From contig OX291545.1 in NCBI GenBank assembly GCA_946406115.1, forward strand, positions 3,348,001 to 3,412,000: a DNA stretch of 64,000 nucleotides. Reading direction: 5' to 3'. The notes beneath the pieces are model-generated. The model saw only the letters and a list, made by a program, of their open reading frames with translations. It was not told the origin of the DNA and ran no database searches. The stretch's first letter is position 1; the number at the start of each line of letters is the position of its first letter. The position numbers were made by a program, and so were the translations under genes. Below are positions 35,488 through 47,396 of the stretch, piece by piece. This DNA is from Apoda limacodes. Its lineage: Eukaryota > Arthropoda > Insecta > Lepidoptera > Limacodidae.

Positions 35488-36662
35488 GTGCTGAAGAGTT
35501 CAATTTATAAATTAGGACCTCGAATTTCTCTTAGGGAACTATTTAGGGAAATTGCTATTTTAACTGTTCCTTGCCAATATATCTTCGCTTGTATAATGTA
35601 TGTACGCCAAAATTGTCACTTATTTGCTAAAAATAGTGACCTCCACAGTGTTAATACAAGGAATAAGGATAAATTGGTAGTTCCAAAATGTCGTCTTCAG
35701 AAGGTACATAGCTCTCTCGCAAGTCAAGGTATATTTTTCTACAATAAAATTCCAGAACATGTGGTTAATTTACCCTCAAATAAATTTAAAATATATAAGA
35801 TAGTTTAATGAAAAAAAGCTATTACAAAGTTGATGAATACATAAATGATAAAAATGCTTGGAAAAATTAGAACTTAATTGATTTGTATTGGGGCATTTGA
35901 AATTTTTTTTTTTAATTAAAACATTGTTTATTATGTTATTACCTAGTGTAAGGCTATATTGTATTTTTATATGATGTATAAAAGATTAACTAGTGAGTTT
36001 ATTGCCGGTGCTTCTCGTTAGTAAAGCATTACGAACCTATCAATCTTCTTCTCTTATATTTTGTTCCATTACTACACACATTGTAACTAGTACAATCGAA
36101 GTTTTATTGGAGTTGCTTGAGTGTGTCATGCTCCCTCAAAGTGTCTCTGCGGTGGTAGCGTGTGTGTCGGGTCGTTACGTTCCCTAAAACATGGGTGAGC
36201 GAAGCGATGGCTGATTCATGTGTCATACTCGTGAACGGGTGCCGCCTGTGGAGGCTGGTCTGCTCTTGCAAACTTCTTTGTATTCTTAGTATTTAGTCTT
36301 ACTTTTTTGTTTTGTTTATTAATACTGTAAGACATTGATTATTTCTTAGTGATAAATACATAAACTGTCTTTTGTTTATATTAGATACTTTTTTATGTTG
36401 TGCTTGTGCTTTATATTTCATGTTTTCTTTATGTTTGAAATGGAAAGTGTCCTTTTATGATAGGGAGGGCATTTTCCAATATTTTAATTGGACGCTGTAA
36501 GAGAAAGGGAGAAAAGAAATGCCCTTGCTGAGTTTCTTGCCGGTTCTTCTCAGTACAAGGTCTCCCGCCCTGTAGACTTACGAACCGATGGCGTAGTGAC
36601 ATTCATAAGTGCTCAATTATTGTAGCCTAAACTGAATAAATTATATTGAATTTGAATTTGAC
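35488..36662 (+). mobile_element. 3' end of a second LINE with (TTGAAT)n tail
   Basis: 35488-35808 reads REIAILTVPCQYIFACIMYV through NTRNKDKLVVPKCRL and FFYNKIPEHVVNLP, a C-terminal LINE polyprotein pattern. A frameshift leads to SYYKVDEYINDKNAW and a stop near 35868. The rest is 3'UTR with a repeated 'gccggt(t/g)cttctc' motif at about 36004 and 36539, suggesting two overlapping tails. It ends in 'ttgaatttgaatttg' just before 36662. The clade is uncertain (Daphne/CR1-like is my best guess). A further 'gccgtttcttctc' scrap is at about 37060. Confidence 0.65.
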
Positions 36663-38284
36663 GCTACCGAAACTAAATGAGAATCCATCCATTCAAAACA
36701 CTTTAGTTGCGTACAATTGATTATGTAGCTTCTTCGTAGATGATATTTCATTGTGTATTTTTAATTATGTATATTTTGTTATAGTAAAAAAGTTAAATTA
36801 ATATTACATACGTAATACCTAGCTGAGAGTTTTAGCTCTTTGTGGCATTTGGCTGGACCAGTCATTAAGGTCCTTAAGTTCTTATAATTGTTGTTCTTGC
36901 AGCTTGTGAATAGCTTACGAATCTTAAAAATGCTTAAAGGCTTATTTGTGTTTTCACTCGAAACAAAGGTTTAATGAGTAGATACTTTATATCGCGTAAA
37001 AGTTGTGATATTTTTGTTATTCTAATAAAACATTCAAAAGAGTGTATGCTAGAGTTTCTTTCGCCGTTTCTTCTCGCTAGAACGCCACTTTGATTCCGAA
37101 ACGGAATTATACATTTCATATCCATTTTTAAAACTTACTTCAGACTTTCATTTATATATCCTATCATCGAATTGCCTACTTACATTTTCATATTTATTTT
37201 ACCTGCATAAGCTAATACGTGCATGTAGAGAGGAAACTTCGAACTACATCATGTCGCCTGATGTTGCCACAAGCCGTATTGTTTTTAAATTGTTAAGCTA
37301 AGACGGTGTCGCTAAAAAAGCAAGCAAGCAGCGTTTGACTTAGCTTCCGAAAGGTACGTACATACCTTAGAATCAATTATTGTCATGAGAAGGTAATGAC
37401 TAATTGAATTACTATCGCACGCAGTTGGCTGAACAGTCGTTTCCCCTGTTTTATTTTTCTTTCTTCTTCCTTTACCACTGCTTCACTTTCTTTTACAAAC
37501 GTAAATTGCACCGGACAAAAGAAAGCTGGTGAGCACGGTTTACCATTTGATGTCGGGACTAGCTAGATTCCCGCACAATTAAAAATTTTTCTTCTTGTTT
37601 ACATTTTCTTGCTCCTTTGTAAACCCTAAGGGTTTTAATATTCAAATATACTGCTAAACTTCATCCCTTATTTTTACACTTGTAAATTTATATGGATTCC
37701 TTATTTTGACTACTATTTAACTATCTAGCTAGGAAATACTTTTGCCAAAACGTTGACACGTGTAATTCTAAGCTTTTGATTATATTTCATAGACAAATAC
37801 GATTTTTTACAGATTAAACTTAGCCCACGGCTATACCATTTCTACAATTATAGATTATATATATGTCTATGAAAGCCAAAATCCAGCCCATTATTCCCAA
37901 CGTCTTAAAGCCGTTTGTGTGGGCTGACCCTTACTTCGCCTCTGTACGTCCTGCGCTTGTATTTGTTCGGCATTCTACAAAATAAAAATATTAAATTAAA
38001 ACCCAGGAGGATAGGTGTTTCAACTTACCTCTCCCTTGAAATTTACGGTTAGTTACACTTCATTGTTTTTTTAAAATACACGTCATTACCTAATAAGTTA
38101 AATATATTAAACTAACTTAATTTCGACAAAATTAGTAATAAAACATGGAAATAAATGGCTTCGAAAAAATGATGAAATACTTTTCATACAATCTTCTCGA
38201 CGCTCTAGCTCCACAACCGTTGCGTTGGCCCGACGGCAGCAGCGTGTACTAACAAGTCGGAGCGACGAAGCAGCGGGTTAGAAC

Positions 38285-38880
38285 TAGGGTTGCCAACTTC
38301 TTTTACTAGAAATAAAGTATATTCAGGTCTATGTAGAAAATTAAACAGTATTTTAGAAAAATGAACAGTATTTTATTTATTTATTGTTTTAAATACATAT
38401 TGTTAGAGCTTCTCGCACACGTTGCTAATTTAAAATCTTTTTTAAAAACTTCATACGCCTCATCACAATTATATCTTAAAATCAAATAAACGAGGAGCTC
38501 ACTGTTTATTAAATTAATAGATGCTAGATTTCTATCCTCCCGCCACTTAGCATTCATTACTGAAAAAAAGTGACAAAAATAACAAAAATAGCGTAAACGA
38601 ACGCATGACAGTTTATCACAGATGATACTAAAATTTTGATTTTTTTGATACCAATACTGGTAATGGAAATAATGATTCTGCATCCCAAAACGAACGCGCC
38701 CTTGAAAATTTGACATTGACAGATTCGTTCAGAAACTCAGTGTGATTTGTTTGTGGCTGCGCTGCACTGAGCAGTGAACGCCCTCTGACTAAATAAATGT
38801 AAACAGTATTTTGTATACTTTATTTTTGTTCAACAGTAAAAAGTATAGTTTTGTGAAAAACAGTATAGTTGGCAACCCTA
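38285..38880 (-). mobile_element. hAT deletion derivative with perfect 8-bp TSD
   Basis: The terminal inverted repeats are TAGGGTTGCCAACT (38285) and AGTTGGCAACCCTA (ending 38880). They are flanked on both sides by the identical octamer GTTAGAAC (38277-38284 and 38881-38888). TAGGG-type ends with 8-bp duplications are diagnostic of the hAT superfamily (P-like elements also make 8-bp duplications). Inside, a minus-strand frame (38381-38716) includes NLASINLINSELLVYLILRY and CARSSNNMY, which resembles the C-terminal dimerisation end of a hAT transposase. The element is therefore most likely an internally deleted copy rather than an unrelated MITE. Confidence 0.85.
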
Positions 38881-39619
38881 GTTAGAACCGCGTTATTGCA
38901 AAACAACTAATGCCATCGTTGCCGAGATATTGAAGTTATGTCAACTTATCGGTCTCTGTGAGGAAGACAAGAAATGGAGAGTCTTTTAGTTAGTTCCTAA
39001 GATTAACAAACTTAATCTGAAAGGAGCCGTTATAAATAAAATCGTAAAATAGTACGGAATAATCTTTTTGAAACGGTATCTAGTTCTGCAGAGCAAGCCC
39101 GTCTTCTTGCTTCGGCTGAGTGGGAAACTGGTCACAAGCTTAGCACTCACATTACACGGCAAGTCCCGAATTTTTGTCTCCCTAATATTAGGAGCATTTT
39201 GCAACGTGCCTCACAGCTGCTAGTGTGGTAAGTTAGTAGATGGCCAAGGTCATCGTGGGACGTCTTGCAGAAGAAATGCTGGCAAACTGCTCCGTCACTT
39301 TCTCCTAAACGACATTATTTTTGGGAACATCATCATCTTAATATATACTTACCACGAAGAAAGGTCTCTAAAATAAAACGTTTTAATAAAATGTAATAAA
39401 TTATATTTTTACAAATACAAATTATTACAATAATAGATATTACGAATTCTAAATGATATAGAATAATCTTTATTTGCACGGAATATTATTAATACTTAAG
39501 TCGGTGTAAATATTTTTTTTCTTTATCCTGTACATACTCATTCTGCCACTGTTTGGCATGCAAATACTTGAATTATTAACTTAATTATTTGTTAGGTATT
39601 ATGTTGAATAGTATCTATT

Positions 39620-39770
39620 AATACATGGTCAGGTACAGTCCGGTTTCACAGAATCTTACTCCCGCGATCGCTTGGGTTGTGGAATGATCTTCCTGCCAAG
39701 TTTCTCTCTAAAGACTACTAAGGTGTTAAATATTTGTATACCTACACATCATTTTGGAATTTTTAAATGA
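39620..39770 (+). mobile_element. LINE 3' coding fragment
   Basis: One frame reads PRSLGLWNDLPAKF ('ccgcgatcgcttgggttgtg'), the conserved R-x-x-R/G-LWN-x-LP segment near the end of Jockey/CR1-type LINE polyproteins. It is related to 55280-55380. Only about 150 bp remain. Confidence 0.55.
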
Positions 39771-39970
39771 AGAGATTAATAACTGTGGAGTGATGTATTC
39801 AGTAGTTGGGAGCATAGACAATACACTATATTAAAAAGGAATAGATAAGCCACTCTATCTTCGTTTAGCTGTTCCTCCACCGCTAGATGGCGTTGTACCA
39901 TTAGTACTTATATATACCCACTAGATGACGCCACTTTAACTCAATTTCTTATTTTTGTTGAGACACTGTT

Positions 39971-40062
39971 TGATGGTAATTGTCTAGATTTTTTTCATTC
40001 TACGCTACATATCTTTTTAACGTTCATAGCCTGGAGTGAAAAAATCTAATCGAGTACCATCA
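39971..40062. repeat. 92-bp hairpin
   Basis: 'tgatggtaattgtctagattttttt' (first arm) pairs with 'aaaaaatctaatcgagtaccatca' (second arm, reverse complement with a few mismatches). The loop is about 40 nt. It lies about 110 bp beyond the 3' end of the antisense P-like transposase, so it could be a terminal structure of that element. Confidence 0.5.
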
Positions 40063-40172
40063 TACAGTGACTCGACTAATTTATATTTATAAATCGCTTC
40101 TATACATATTAACCTTAGATTACTTAATGTGCCACGGACCACAGCTTGAGGGAAATAAAAACATGTATGGAT

Positions 40173-42640
40173 TTATTTTTTAATCCTACTGTTTTTTACA
40201 AAATACTGAGCTGCACGTAATTTAACAGTGTTTCTAGTTTCTGAGTTAACTCTTAATTTTCCTTTTAAAATCCTATTTACATTTGTACACCAACTATTAA
40301 TATTAAGTTTTATAGCTGAATTGATCAAATACTTTGTTAGTTTTTCTTTATGACTATCACAGCTTAAAAAAATGCTTTCAGAAAATATGGTTATTTTGTT
40401 ATATATTTTTTCGCCTATATTTTGTTGGCTTGCATCCTCAAGTTCTGACTGGATAACTTTAAAACAGTCATTCATTAAATTAAGAAGATTATCACTTGGG
40501 TATACTAGGGACCTTTTTGTAATATCTCGTTCCAATAAAAAACTATTTGACATGGGAGGTGTAGTGCTTTTCATTTCCATAATGCATTTAAGACAATTTT
40601 TGCTTATTTTACTTTTAGCCTTTTTAATTATATAACCAGCCACATAACTTTTGGCATCTCTATGTATTCCTGAGGTTCCAACATCTACATCAGTTTCCAA
40701 TAATTGACACATATGTTCTGTGCAGTAAATATCTGCGCTATTTGTTTTTTGTTTTGGCCCTTCTAATAAAGATGTCATAGATTTTAAAGGTAGGTTTGCA
40801 CCATTTTCGCAGTTAGCTCCAACTGCGTGATAGGACGTAAAATTGTTAAGTAACAAAGTTTTAAATGATTTTACAAATTGATCACATGTAGGTGAAATAT
40901 TTCTAATTCTAACACTACGAATATTGCGGTAAAAATTTTCAAGAGGGTCCTGATTAAAATTTCTAGTTAATAGGCTGGTTATATTGTGATTCTTATTTAA
41001 ATAAGCCCACGAATCCAGTTTTTTATGGAAGGGACCTTGACATATTTAGTTTCATGTGTACCATCTTTCTTTTTAATGACTGTTTTAAAACTCATAGATT
41101 GCAGAACTGGTAGCCATTCTGCCCACATTTTGTGATGTAGGTAAGTTCATTTTTAAGCATCCTTTTATAGGCTTGTAACAGTCGCTATAAGTGTGGCCAT
41201 TCATAGAGTCAAACAATTTGTCCACTAATGATAATAACTCAGCAGTTCCTCGATATCATCAGGAAGCAGCTTATGTTCTGAAAAAAAAAGGATAAAAGTT
41301 ATTTTTGAATCACCTCAGTAAAAGGTCGGTGAGTGATGCCCTTGGTATTGCAAGCATCCATAGGCTACGGTAACCGCTTAGCATTAGGTGGGCCGTAAGC
41401 TTGTTTGCCACCTTGCAAAGCTTGTACTATGGAAAAGACAACTTATACTTAAGTACTTACTTATGTACTTTTTTTTGTAAATAAATACATAATTTACATT
41501 GAAAACACCCAGACTTAAGACAAACACAAATAGCTTACTTGTCAAAAATCTCATTACAGAAGATACTCTCTGAGAAAATACTTGAGCGGCATGTTTGACT
41601 TTCATTTTAGGAATCTTATCTTTATTCACGTGGGCATCTGTCAATTTGTTGACAATCCTGATATCATCTTCTCCAATACCTATGTCTAGCAACATCTGTA
41701 GGTGGTCCCATTTTGCAAATAACACTTCTCCATTTAAAATATATCGCAACTCCTTTGAAAGGAGATTGTTCCTCATGCCTTTTAACAAATGTGGAGGGTC
41801 ATATAAGTGGAATATTTTTTTTCCATCAATCTCAAATGACAAACTTTTATATACCTTTCCTTCTCTTAAATTATTTTCTTTTGTTTCAAATATCACTTAG
41901 TATTGGGAACTACTCCTTTAGAATTTAAGCCAAATTTATTGAACAAAATGTTGTAAAATTAAATAAAAAAGGACATATGTATATTTAATGTAGGAACAGC
42001 GTTGCTTGAAAGCTGTTTACTAATTGAACGATAGCAGTCATCAAATTGATTATCACAGATTCGTATATTGTTGTAAATATAAACTCTAAAGTAGATTTCC
42101 ATATTGCAAATTTTTCTTGAGAAGCATCTGAAAACAAATTAAGCTTGGTTAATATCCCTAGGAAACTTTAAATAAGTATTTCTCATGCATTTCCTCAAAA
42201 TAGTGGTCATATCAGGATGTAGCCCTCCTCCCCCCACTCACTTCCCGTCCATTTTTTCCCTTGCGCCCCCTTTTAGTTACTCTGACCCGTCCCTTAAATG
42301 TTAAAGACACATTTAACAGATTTACTGAAAGATAAACAAGGGCAAGTTTGCAGGTTATCGGTTTCTTTGGTGTAAAAGTGACAGCCCTGTCACTGTAAGC
42401 ATAGTGGCATGATTTGAAAAATCACCAATGACTACAAAATAAACAAAATTATTTTAGATATTTTACGAACAGATTTGTAGTTTAGGTTGACTCATCAAGT
42501 CATCACACATATATTATGGTAGGACTATGTAGATATGCCAACATTTTAAAGCTGTATAACAATTCTCAATTGAATTAGGACTCACCTTCTTCTATTTCAC
42601 ATCCAAAACAGCATTTGAGGGACGATTTTCGTGGCATCTT
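40173..42640 (-). pseudogene. P-element/THAP9-like transposase, interrupted
   Basis: Minus-strand blocks appear in the order expected for a P-element (THAP9-type) transposase. At about 42580-42637 there is a short N-terminal piece, MPRKSSLKCCFGCEIEE, followed by a donor-like gtgag and resembling the start of a THAP zinc finger. 41896-41555 has HLYDPPHLLKGMRNNLLSKE, the RNase-H-like core segment. 41250-41040 has LFDSMNGHTYSDCYKP and KNW. 40856-40173 has DAKSYVAGYIIKKA and a C-x2-C pair, the C-terminal domain. The blocks are broken by frameshifts and by a SINE-like insertion at about 41320-41540, so the copy is dead. The family assignment rests on these motifs. No TIRs were found. Confidence 0.7.
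41320..41540 (-). mobile_element. SINE/retroelement insertion in the THAP9-like relic
   Basis: The antisense 'aagcatccataggctacggt' and 'ggtgggccgtaagcttgttt' match the family seen at 48855 and 28700. They are followed by 'ttttttttgtaaataaatac' and 'cacccagacttaagacaaac', the tail of the SINE family at 57670. The insertion falls between the DPPHLLKG block and the MNGHTY block of the transposase, so it came later. Confidence 0.65.
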
Positions 42641-44324
42641 CAATATTCGAAGAACTAAATCCGAAACGCTAAGAAAACCAATGTCCAGTGTACAGTACAG
42701 TGCCAAATTCACATGTGTAGAAGCAATCAGGTATCAAAATACAGTCCAAAATTGCTGATAATATCATAAAATTAATGTAATACGTTTAAAATATAACAGT
42801 CACCAAAGTTGTGTTGCCAATCCCTAAAAAAATATCTCGCCATACTGTGGTAATAGGTAAGACTGTAACAAAGAGAGGGAATATATTTTTAAATAATATT
42901 TATTCAATAGTCAAGTATACATACTTATTTATAAATTAAGAGTTACTGCTTATAAAACAATAGACAAAGTCTAAGTTACTTACTAATTTTCGCTTTTTAG
43001 GACGTGACGTCTTATTTTTTTCAAAAAGTAGCTGAACACAAATGAAACTAGGTCAGGGGTCCTCCTATAAATCATAAATATGTGAAGACGATGTAATTGG
43101 TAGTTTGAGTAGGTGCTGTCTTTTCCATACCATGATCGGTCGCTCAATCGTTTGTGAAAACTCGCGCAGTTGCTTAAGGAGCTTACGACCTAAGTGTTAA
43201 CAAAGTTGTTATATTTACTCAGCGGGTAATCGTTACCATTTCGAGATATAGATAACCATGATGTTTTATGCACCTTTTAATTTATTTTTGATGGAGATGG
43301 TACTGATTTGCTTACTTTTATGGTAAATATGGTTTTAACAAAATACCTAACTGCAACCTTTTTAACCATTTACGTATTTGTTACCACATTGATAACTGTT
43401 TGAGCATAGAATACGCGCATAGAGAACATAGAGCGTATTCAATGCGTTCCATGTTTGTCCACAAACCGTGGCTCTAATCTTTACTCACCGTTCGCCAAAA
43501 TTACACATATTTGTAATGTAAACTGCAGCACCGTGCATGTGTGTCAGCGGTGTTGTAGATCAAAAAAGAAAAGATCAGAAAAAATACGAAATCTTTATGA
43601 CTAAAATTGAGTTTTGTAAGAGCATATTATAATGATTTAAGGAGTGGTTAGGTAGGTAGGTACTATGGTTGCCATCCATAGTTTACAATAAAGTATTGTA
43701 CGTCATTTTTGGTAATTATACTCAATACTTTATGAGAACAATGTCGTACGCGAAAATACTAAATTTCGCATGATTTGGTTTCTCTGATATTCAAAAAAAT
43801 TTGTTCATAAGAATTCCTGAATAAAATGGAATCAACTGTTGTCAAATCGATAGGTCTCTAGCGCCACAAAGAGTGCATTCGTTTTGGACTAAAGAATCAT
43901 TATTTTCGTCTCTTTTATTACCTGTCATCAATTAGTTTAGCTTTGGTGGGAAATAAAACCGAAATCGATATTCGTTTGTCATGAATAAAACATATCCATT
44001 TAAAAAAAAATCTAAAAAACATCAAATTACATATTACGTGGGAATATTCTTAAGTAATAACAACACTCATTACTATTATTTTCGATAAAATCCTAAAGTA
44101 CTGACATCTGTTAAAAATATTATTAAAACGTTAAAAAATTTACGTTCCTCCACTAAAAGATTGCATTAGCGGCTTATTTAATTTTTATTTAGATTAAATG
44201 TATGAAAGATTTACCCCCATGGTTGGGAGTACGAGTAGATCACCGCATTGCTGGATGCAAAGCCAGCACTGCAGGCATGCGCGCGCACCTCTCCAGAAAA
44301 CTTATGGTTTGTTTCCTTAGTTGT

Positions 44325-44405
44325 GCGATCCCACTGCTAGAGCACAAGCCGAGCATTAAACGAAGGAGGCTTAGGCTATACGCCACGCTCCTGGCATATG
44401 ACCAG
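44325..44405 (+). repeat. Fragment of a common lepidopteran retroposon
   Basis: 'cccactgctagagcacaagc' and 'ggaggcttaggctatacgcc' resemble a very common moth/butterfly retroposon segment. Related sequence continues in the family at 45040-45200. Confidence 0.5.
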
Positions 44406-44858
44406 AGTCGTGTTTCCAACTTCTTTCACGAGACCATAGTCGTGTTTCTTTCGTTATCAGTAGGTAATGTCTTAAACCCTATTTCGTGTTATTTTTAATT
44501 GTTTTTCTGATTTTCCCCTAATAAGTATAAAAAGACTTAGACTTTCCCCTAAGAAGTAAAACCTTCAATGTAGTCTTCATATGAGGTTCAAAAAATTGTA
44601 TTTATTAACTTTGACGACTAAAAAGTGTTTGTAAAAACCTAATTTGAATAAAAAATTTTGAGTTTGACTTCAACTTTCAAATCTTTCAGATGTTCGCAAT
44701 AATTCTTATTCTACGGAACCCTAACTCATTGCGTGTGCAACACGCACTTATACTTACTTCCTTATAATACTTTTGGATGTAAAAACAAAAAATATAGGTA
44801 CGTTATAAATAAGTAGAAGACACGAAGCAAAGTATGATTGGTGCCGTATTTATTCCAG

Positions 44859-44975
44859 GGCTCAGCGGACTCTAATTACTCGCAGCCTTCGTCGGAACTT
44901 TCGCTGGATGAAGACAAGGAGGCGCAGCGCCGCGAGAAGGAATCACAGGCTCTCTCACAACTGGATAAAGCCAGG
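44859..44975 (+). CDS. Ca-beta: Ca-beta exon 2
   Basis: First common exon, 39 codons, phase 0 at both ends. It follows tattccag| and precedes agg|gtgcgt. It reads GSADSNYSQPSSELSLDEDK, then EAQRREKESQALSQLDKAR. The start of this peptide is conserved in animal calcium channel beta subunits as the segment just before SH3, with a Ser/Asp stretch and then a charged, helical Lys/Glu/Arg region. It accepts either first exon in frame. In the 1B isoform these are residues 17-55. The protein is cytoplasmic and binds the alpha-1 pore subunit. Confidence 0.92.
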
Positions 44976-45039
44976 GTGCGTGGACATAGTTAATCTTAAC
45001 TTTTTACTTAACTACACTTAACTTCGTATTCCTAATCAG

Positions 45040-45335
45040 TACCATACGTCCCAATTGTTGGGGCACAGCCTAACTTCACAGGAGGCGATTTGGGCCACAG
45101 TCCATTACGTGTGCCCACCGCAGATTGACGCCTTCAAACACGTCTTTTTTTGACGTGCCCAGGTTTCTTCACTATGTTTTCTTTCACCGAAAGCTAGTGG
45201 AGGCAATAAAATCAATGTACTTGAGAAATTAAGAAAAAGACTCATTGGTACACGCTGGATGCATGCACGCATATTCCTGAGGACGCGAGGATAAATTGAA
45301 AGCCCTAGATCCCGAGCCCCTGCCTCTGCCAAGGG
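45040..45335 (+). repeat. Dispersed lepidopteran retroposon fragment
   Basis: 'ggcgatttgggccacagtcc' and 'tcactatgttttctttcacc' are hallmarks of a very common moth/butterfly repeat. The minus-strand 75-codon ORF here is a shadow of that repeat. It lies in intron 2 (44976-46299), where I see nothing else apart from a SINE-head scrap at about 45780. Confidence 0.6.
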
Positions 45336-46299
45336 ATCTTAGTTTTTAAAACCTACCTGTTTCTCTGGCGCGACGCCTGCTGACCGTTTTCGGTTAGGCC
45401 CGGCGCTTTTGATGACTTTTCGAGGTGTATCACTCCAGTTATTACATTAGCTCTATCCCGGTTTCAATCTAAACGCCGCCGCCGCTGAAGTTGTATGTTT
45501 TTACTTTCGCCAACCGTTCAAGTGAACGAACTCTTCCCAAAAGGATAGATGTTAAAAGATGTTCGCTCCGTAAGAAAATATGACTATAAATTAATATAAA
45601 TTTTTATGAGTTTTTATTTTTCCCTAGATGCTGAATCATTGAATTGACAATCCTAGCCACCACCCGTATATAGGTACCTGTTACGAATCAAATTGGGTAT
45701 AGGATCCATAATTATTTATGTTTTAATTTGGATACAAGAGCAAACTGCGGCTTGATTGTTCGATACAACTTTTCGCAGCAGAGTGCAAGCAGCACCGGCT
45801 CAAAAAGTAGTCCGCGTGTTGTTTTAAAGGCCATATAACAACCAACAACAGAAGTTACTGTGGGTACAGAACCTTAAATTATAAAGAATTGTAATCTTTA
45901 TATTTTTGTTATGTACATCGTAAATTAACGTATTCGTTTAAGGCTGCGCTACACTCAAAGGTGCAGATTTTTTAAATCCACTGTCCTATTGTAAGTTTAA
46001 GACTAGAAAAAATTGCATGTCTTTACACATTCTTTATAAAAATAAAATGTTATGTAACTATAGCTAGGGAATTAATGTAATAGAATTTCTATATCGTATG
46101 TGATGGAATTGTAGTAATTTAATTTCCACTCTTTGCACTAAGCTGTTCGCCAATTTGAAAGATATTGTTGTCACAGAAAAATGAACTCTATTTAATAATG
46201 ATTAACATCGTCGATTTCAGCCAAACGTGAACGTGACATTTTTTTCATCTTGCATGTTATAGATGCAAGTATGAAAATGTATTGTTTGTCGTGTTCCAG

Positions 46300-46419
46300 T
46301 CGAAGCCGGTGGCGTTCGCTGTCCGGACGAACGTGTCGTACGATGGCGGCGTCGACGACGACTCGCCCGTGCACGGCAGCGCCATCTCCTTCGAGGTGCG
46401 CGACTTCCTGCATATCAAG
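46300..46419 (+). CDS. Ca-beta: Ca-beta exon 3 (SH3 domain, first part)
   Basis: Forty codons in phase 0 between gttccag| and aag|gtatct. It reads [20 protein letters not shown], then [20 protein letters not shown]. This is the first part of the SH3 domain characteristic of calcium channel beta subunits: [10 protein letters not shown] opens the first strand and F-x-x-RDFLHIK the next. In MAGUK proteins the SH3 and GK domains pack together. In Ca-beta the SH3 supports alpha-1 regulation rather than classical proline-motif binding. Residues 56-95 of the 1B isoform. A transposon-like insertion begins only about 13-17 bp past the donor. Confidence 0.96.
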
Positions 46420-46435
46420 GTATCTACATACTTAA

Positions 46436-47297
46436 GGCCAGAGCAGAGCAGATGCGTGGCGTGACGTAACGCGTGACGCATGACCAGTGTGTGTTACCAG
46501 TGATGACAATGGCACTGAAACGTGGCCTCTAACTATGGGCCTTATAAGTAAGCTTAAAGTCACACAACGAATGGCTTTTCGCTGGGTTTCTTTACGAGAT
46601 CGAATCAAAAATGAGGAGATCCGGAGACGAACGAAAGTCACCGATATAGACCAGCGCATTAGCGAGTTGAAGTGGCAGTGGGCAAGGCACATATTGCGTA
46701 GAACTGATGGTCGATGGGGCTGAAAGGTTCTGGAATGGAGGCCACGGACTGGCAAACGCAGCGTTGGAAGACCGCCCACAAGGTGGTCAGATGACATAGC
46801 GAGCGCCGCAGGAAGACACTGGATGCAGGCCGCTTCCAACCGTTTTCTTAGGAAATCTATGGGGGAGGCCTATGCTCACCAGTGGACTTCTTGCGGCTGA
46901 GATGATGATTATGACTCTTCATGTTTCCAAACATGTTGTAGAGACTCTTATATTTGCAAACTATTCTATAGTTTATTAAAAAAACCCTCGTAAATTGTAT
47001 TATTTTTGTAAATAAATACAAACTGCTGTGCGTGCGAACGTGCAGCACTGACCGATGCGTATGCGTGCATGCCTGGTCTGGCATTTAACATGGGAGCGCA
47101 ATATTATACAACGTCATCACTGCATGCGCGTGTGCGACGTGGCCGTTCCGCTACACACGCGCGTGCAGTCAGTAGTTTGTCAGTAGATGCGCGTGCGCAC
47201 GTAACGCATTTGATCTGACACCTTTCTTACAGTTTCATACATTACAAATGGTGCGTGCGCATGTAACGTCACGTCACGCATCTGGTCTGCACCGACC
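46436..47297. mobile_element. TIR element next to exon 3, carrying an RTE fragment
   Basis: The left end 'ggccagagcagagcagatgc' plus 'gtggcgtgacgtaacg' is mirrored at the right by 'gttac/cgtcacgtcacgcatctggtctgcaccgacc'. Flanks are TTAA on the left (46432-46435) and TTGA on the right (47298-47301), compatible with a 4-bp TTAA duplication of the piggyBac type, though this is weak. The interior is rich in 'gcgtgcgcac' hairpins. An RTE 3' fragment sits within it. Confidence 0.55.
46487..46915 (+). pseudogene. RTE LINE 3' fragment
   Basis: It reads GTETWPLTMGLISKLKVTQR, then RTKVTDIDQRISELKWQWAR and RRTDGRWG, a stop, and VLEWRPRTGKRSVGRPPTRW, to a final stop and 'gatgatgatt'. It closely parallels the C-terminal part of the RTE copy at 27050-27480 but with an in-frame stop at 46721-46723. 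A 5'-truncated dead copy lying in intron 3, same strand as the gene. Confidence 0.85.
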
Positions 47298-47396
47298 TTG
47301 ATACACATATATGTATACGTTTATCTAAATATATTATTAATATTTAGATACTCGCTAATTTTTTTTTATTAATATAATTCCATAGACGTGTTTTTG

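Larger units (their letters stand above)
17309..44858 (+). other. Large intron between exon 1B and exon 2
   Basis: About 27.5 kb with no further Ca-beta coding exon that I can support. It is dominated by transposons and satellites, listed separately. Stretches with nothing recognised are about 24.2-25.6, 29.1-30.2, 31.0-32.1, 36.7-38.2 and 42.7-44.2 kb, all AT-rich. Confidence 0.55.

Noticed and set aside
44202..44498. 98-codon ORF as an extra Ca-beta exon
   Set aside because: It overlaps a common retroposon segment, and its phase and splice sites do not link to exon 2.
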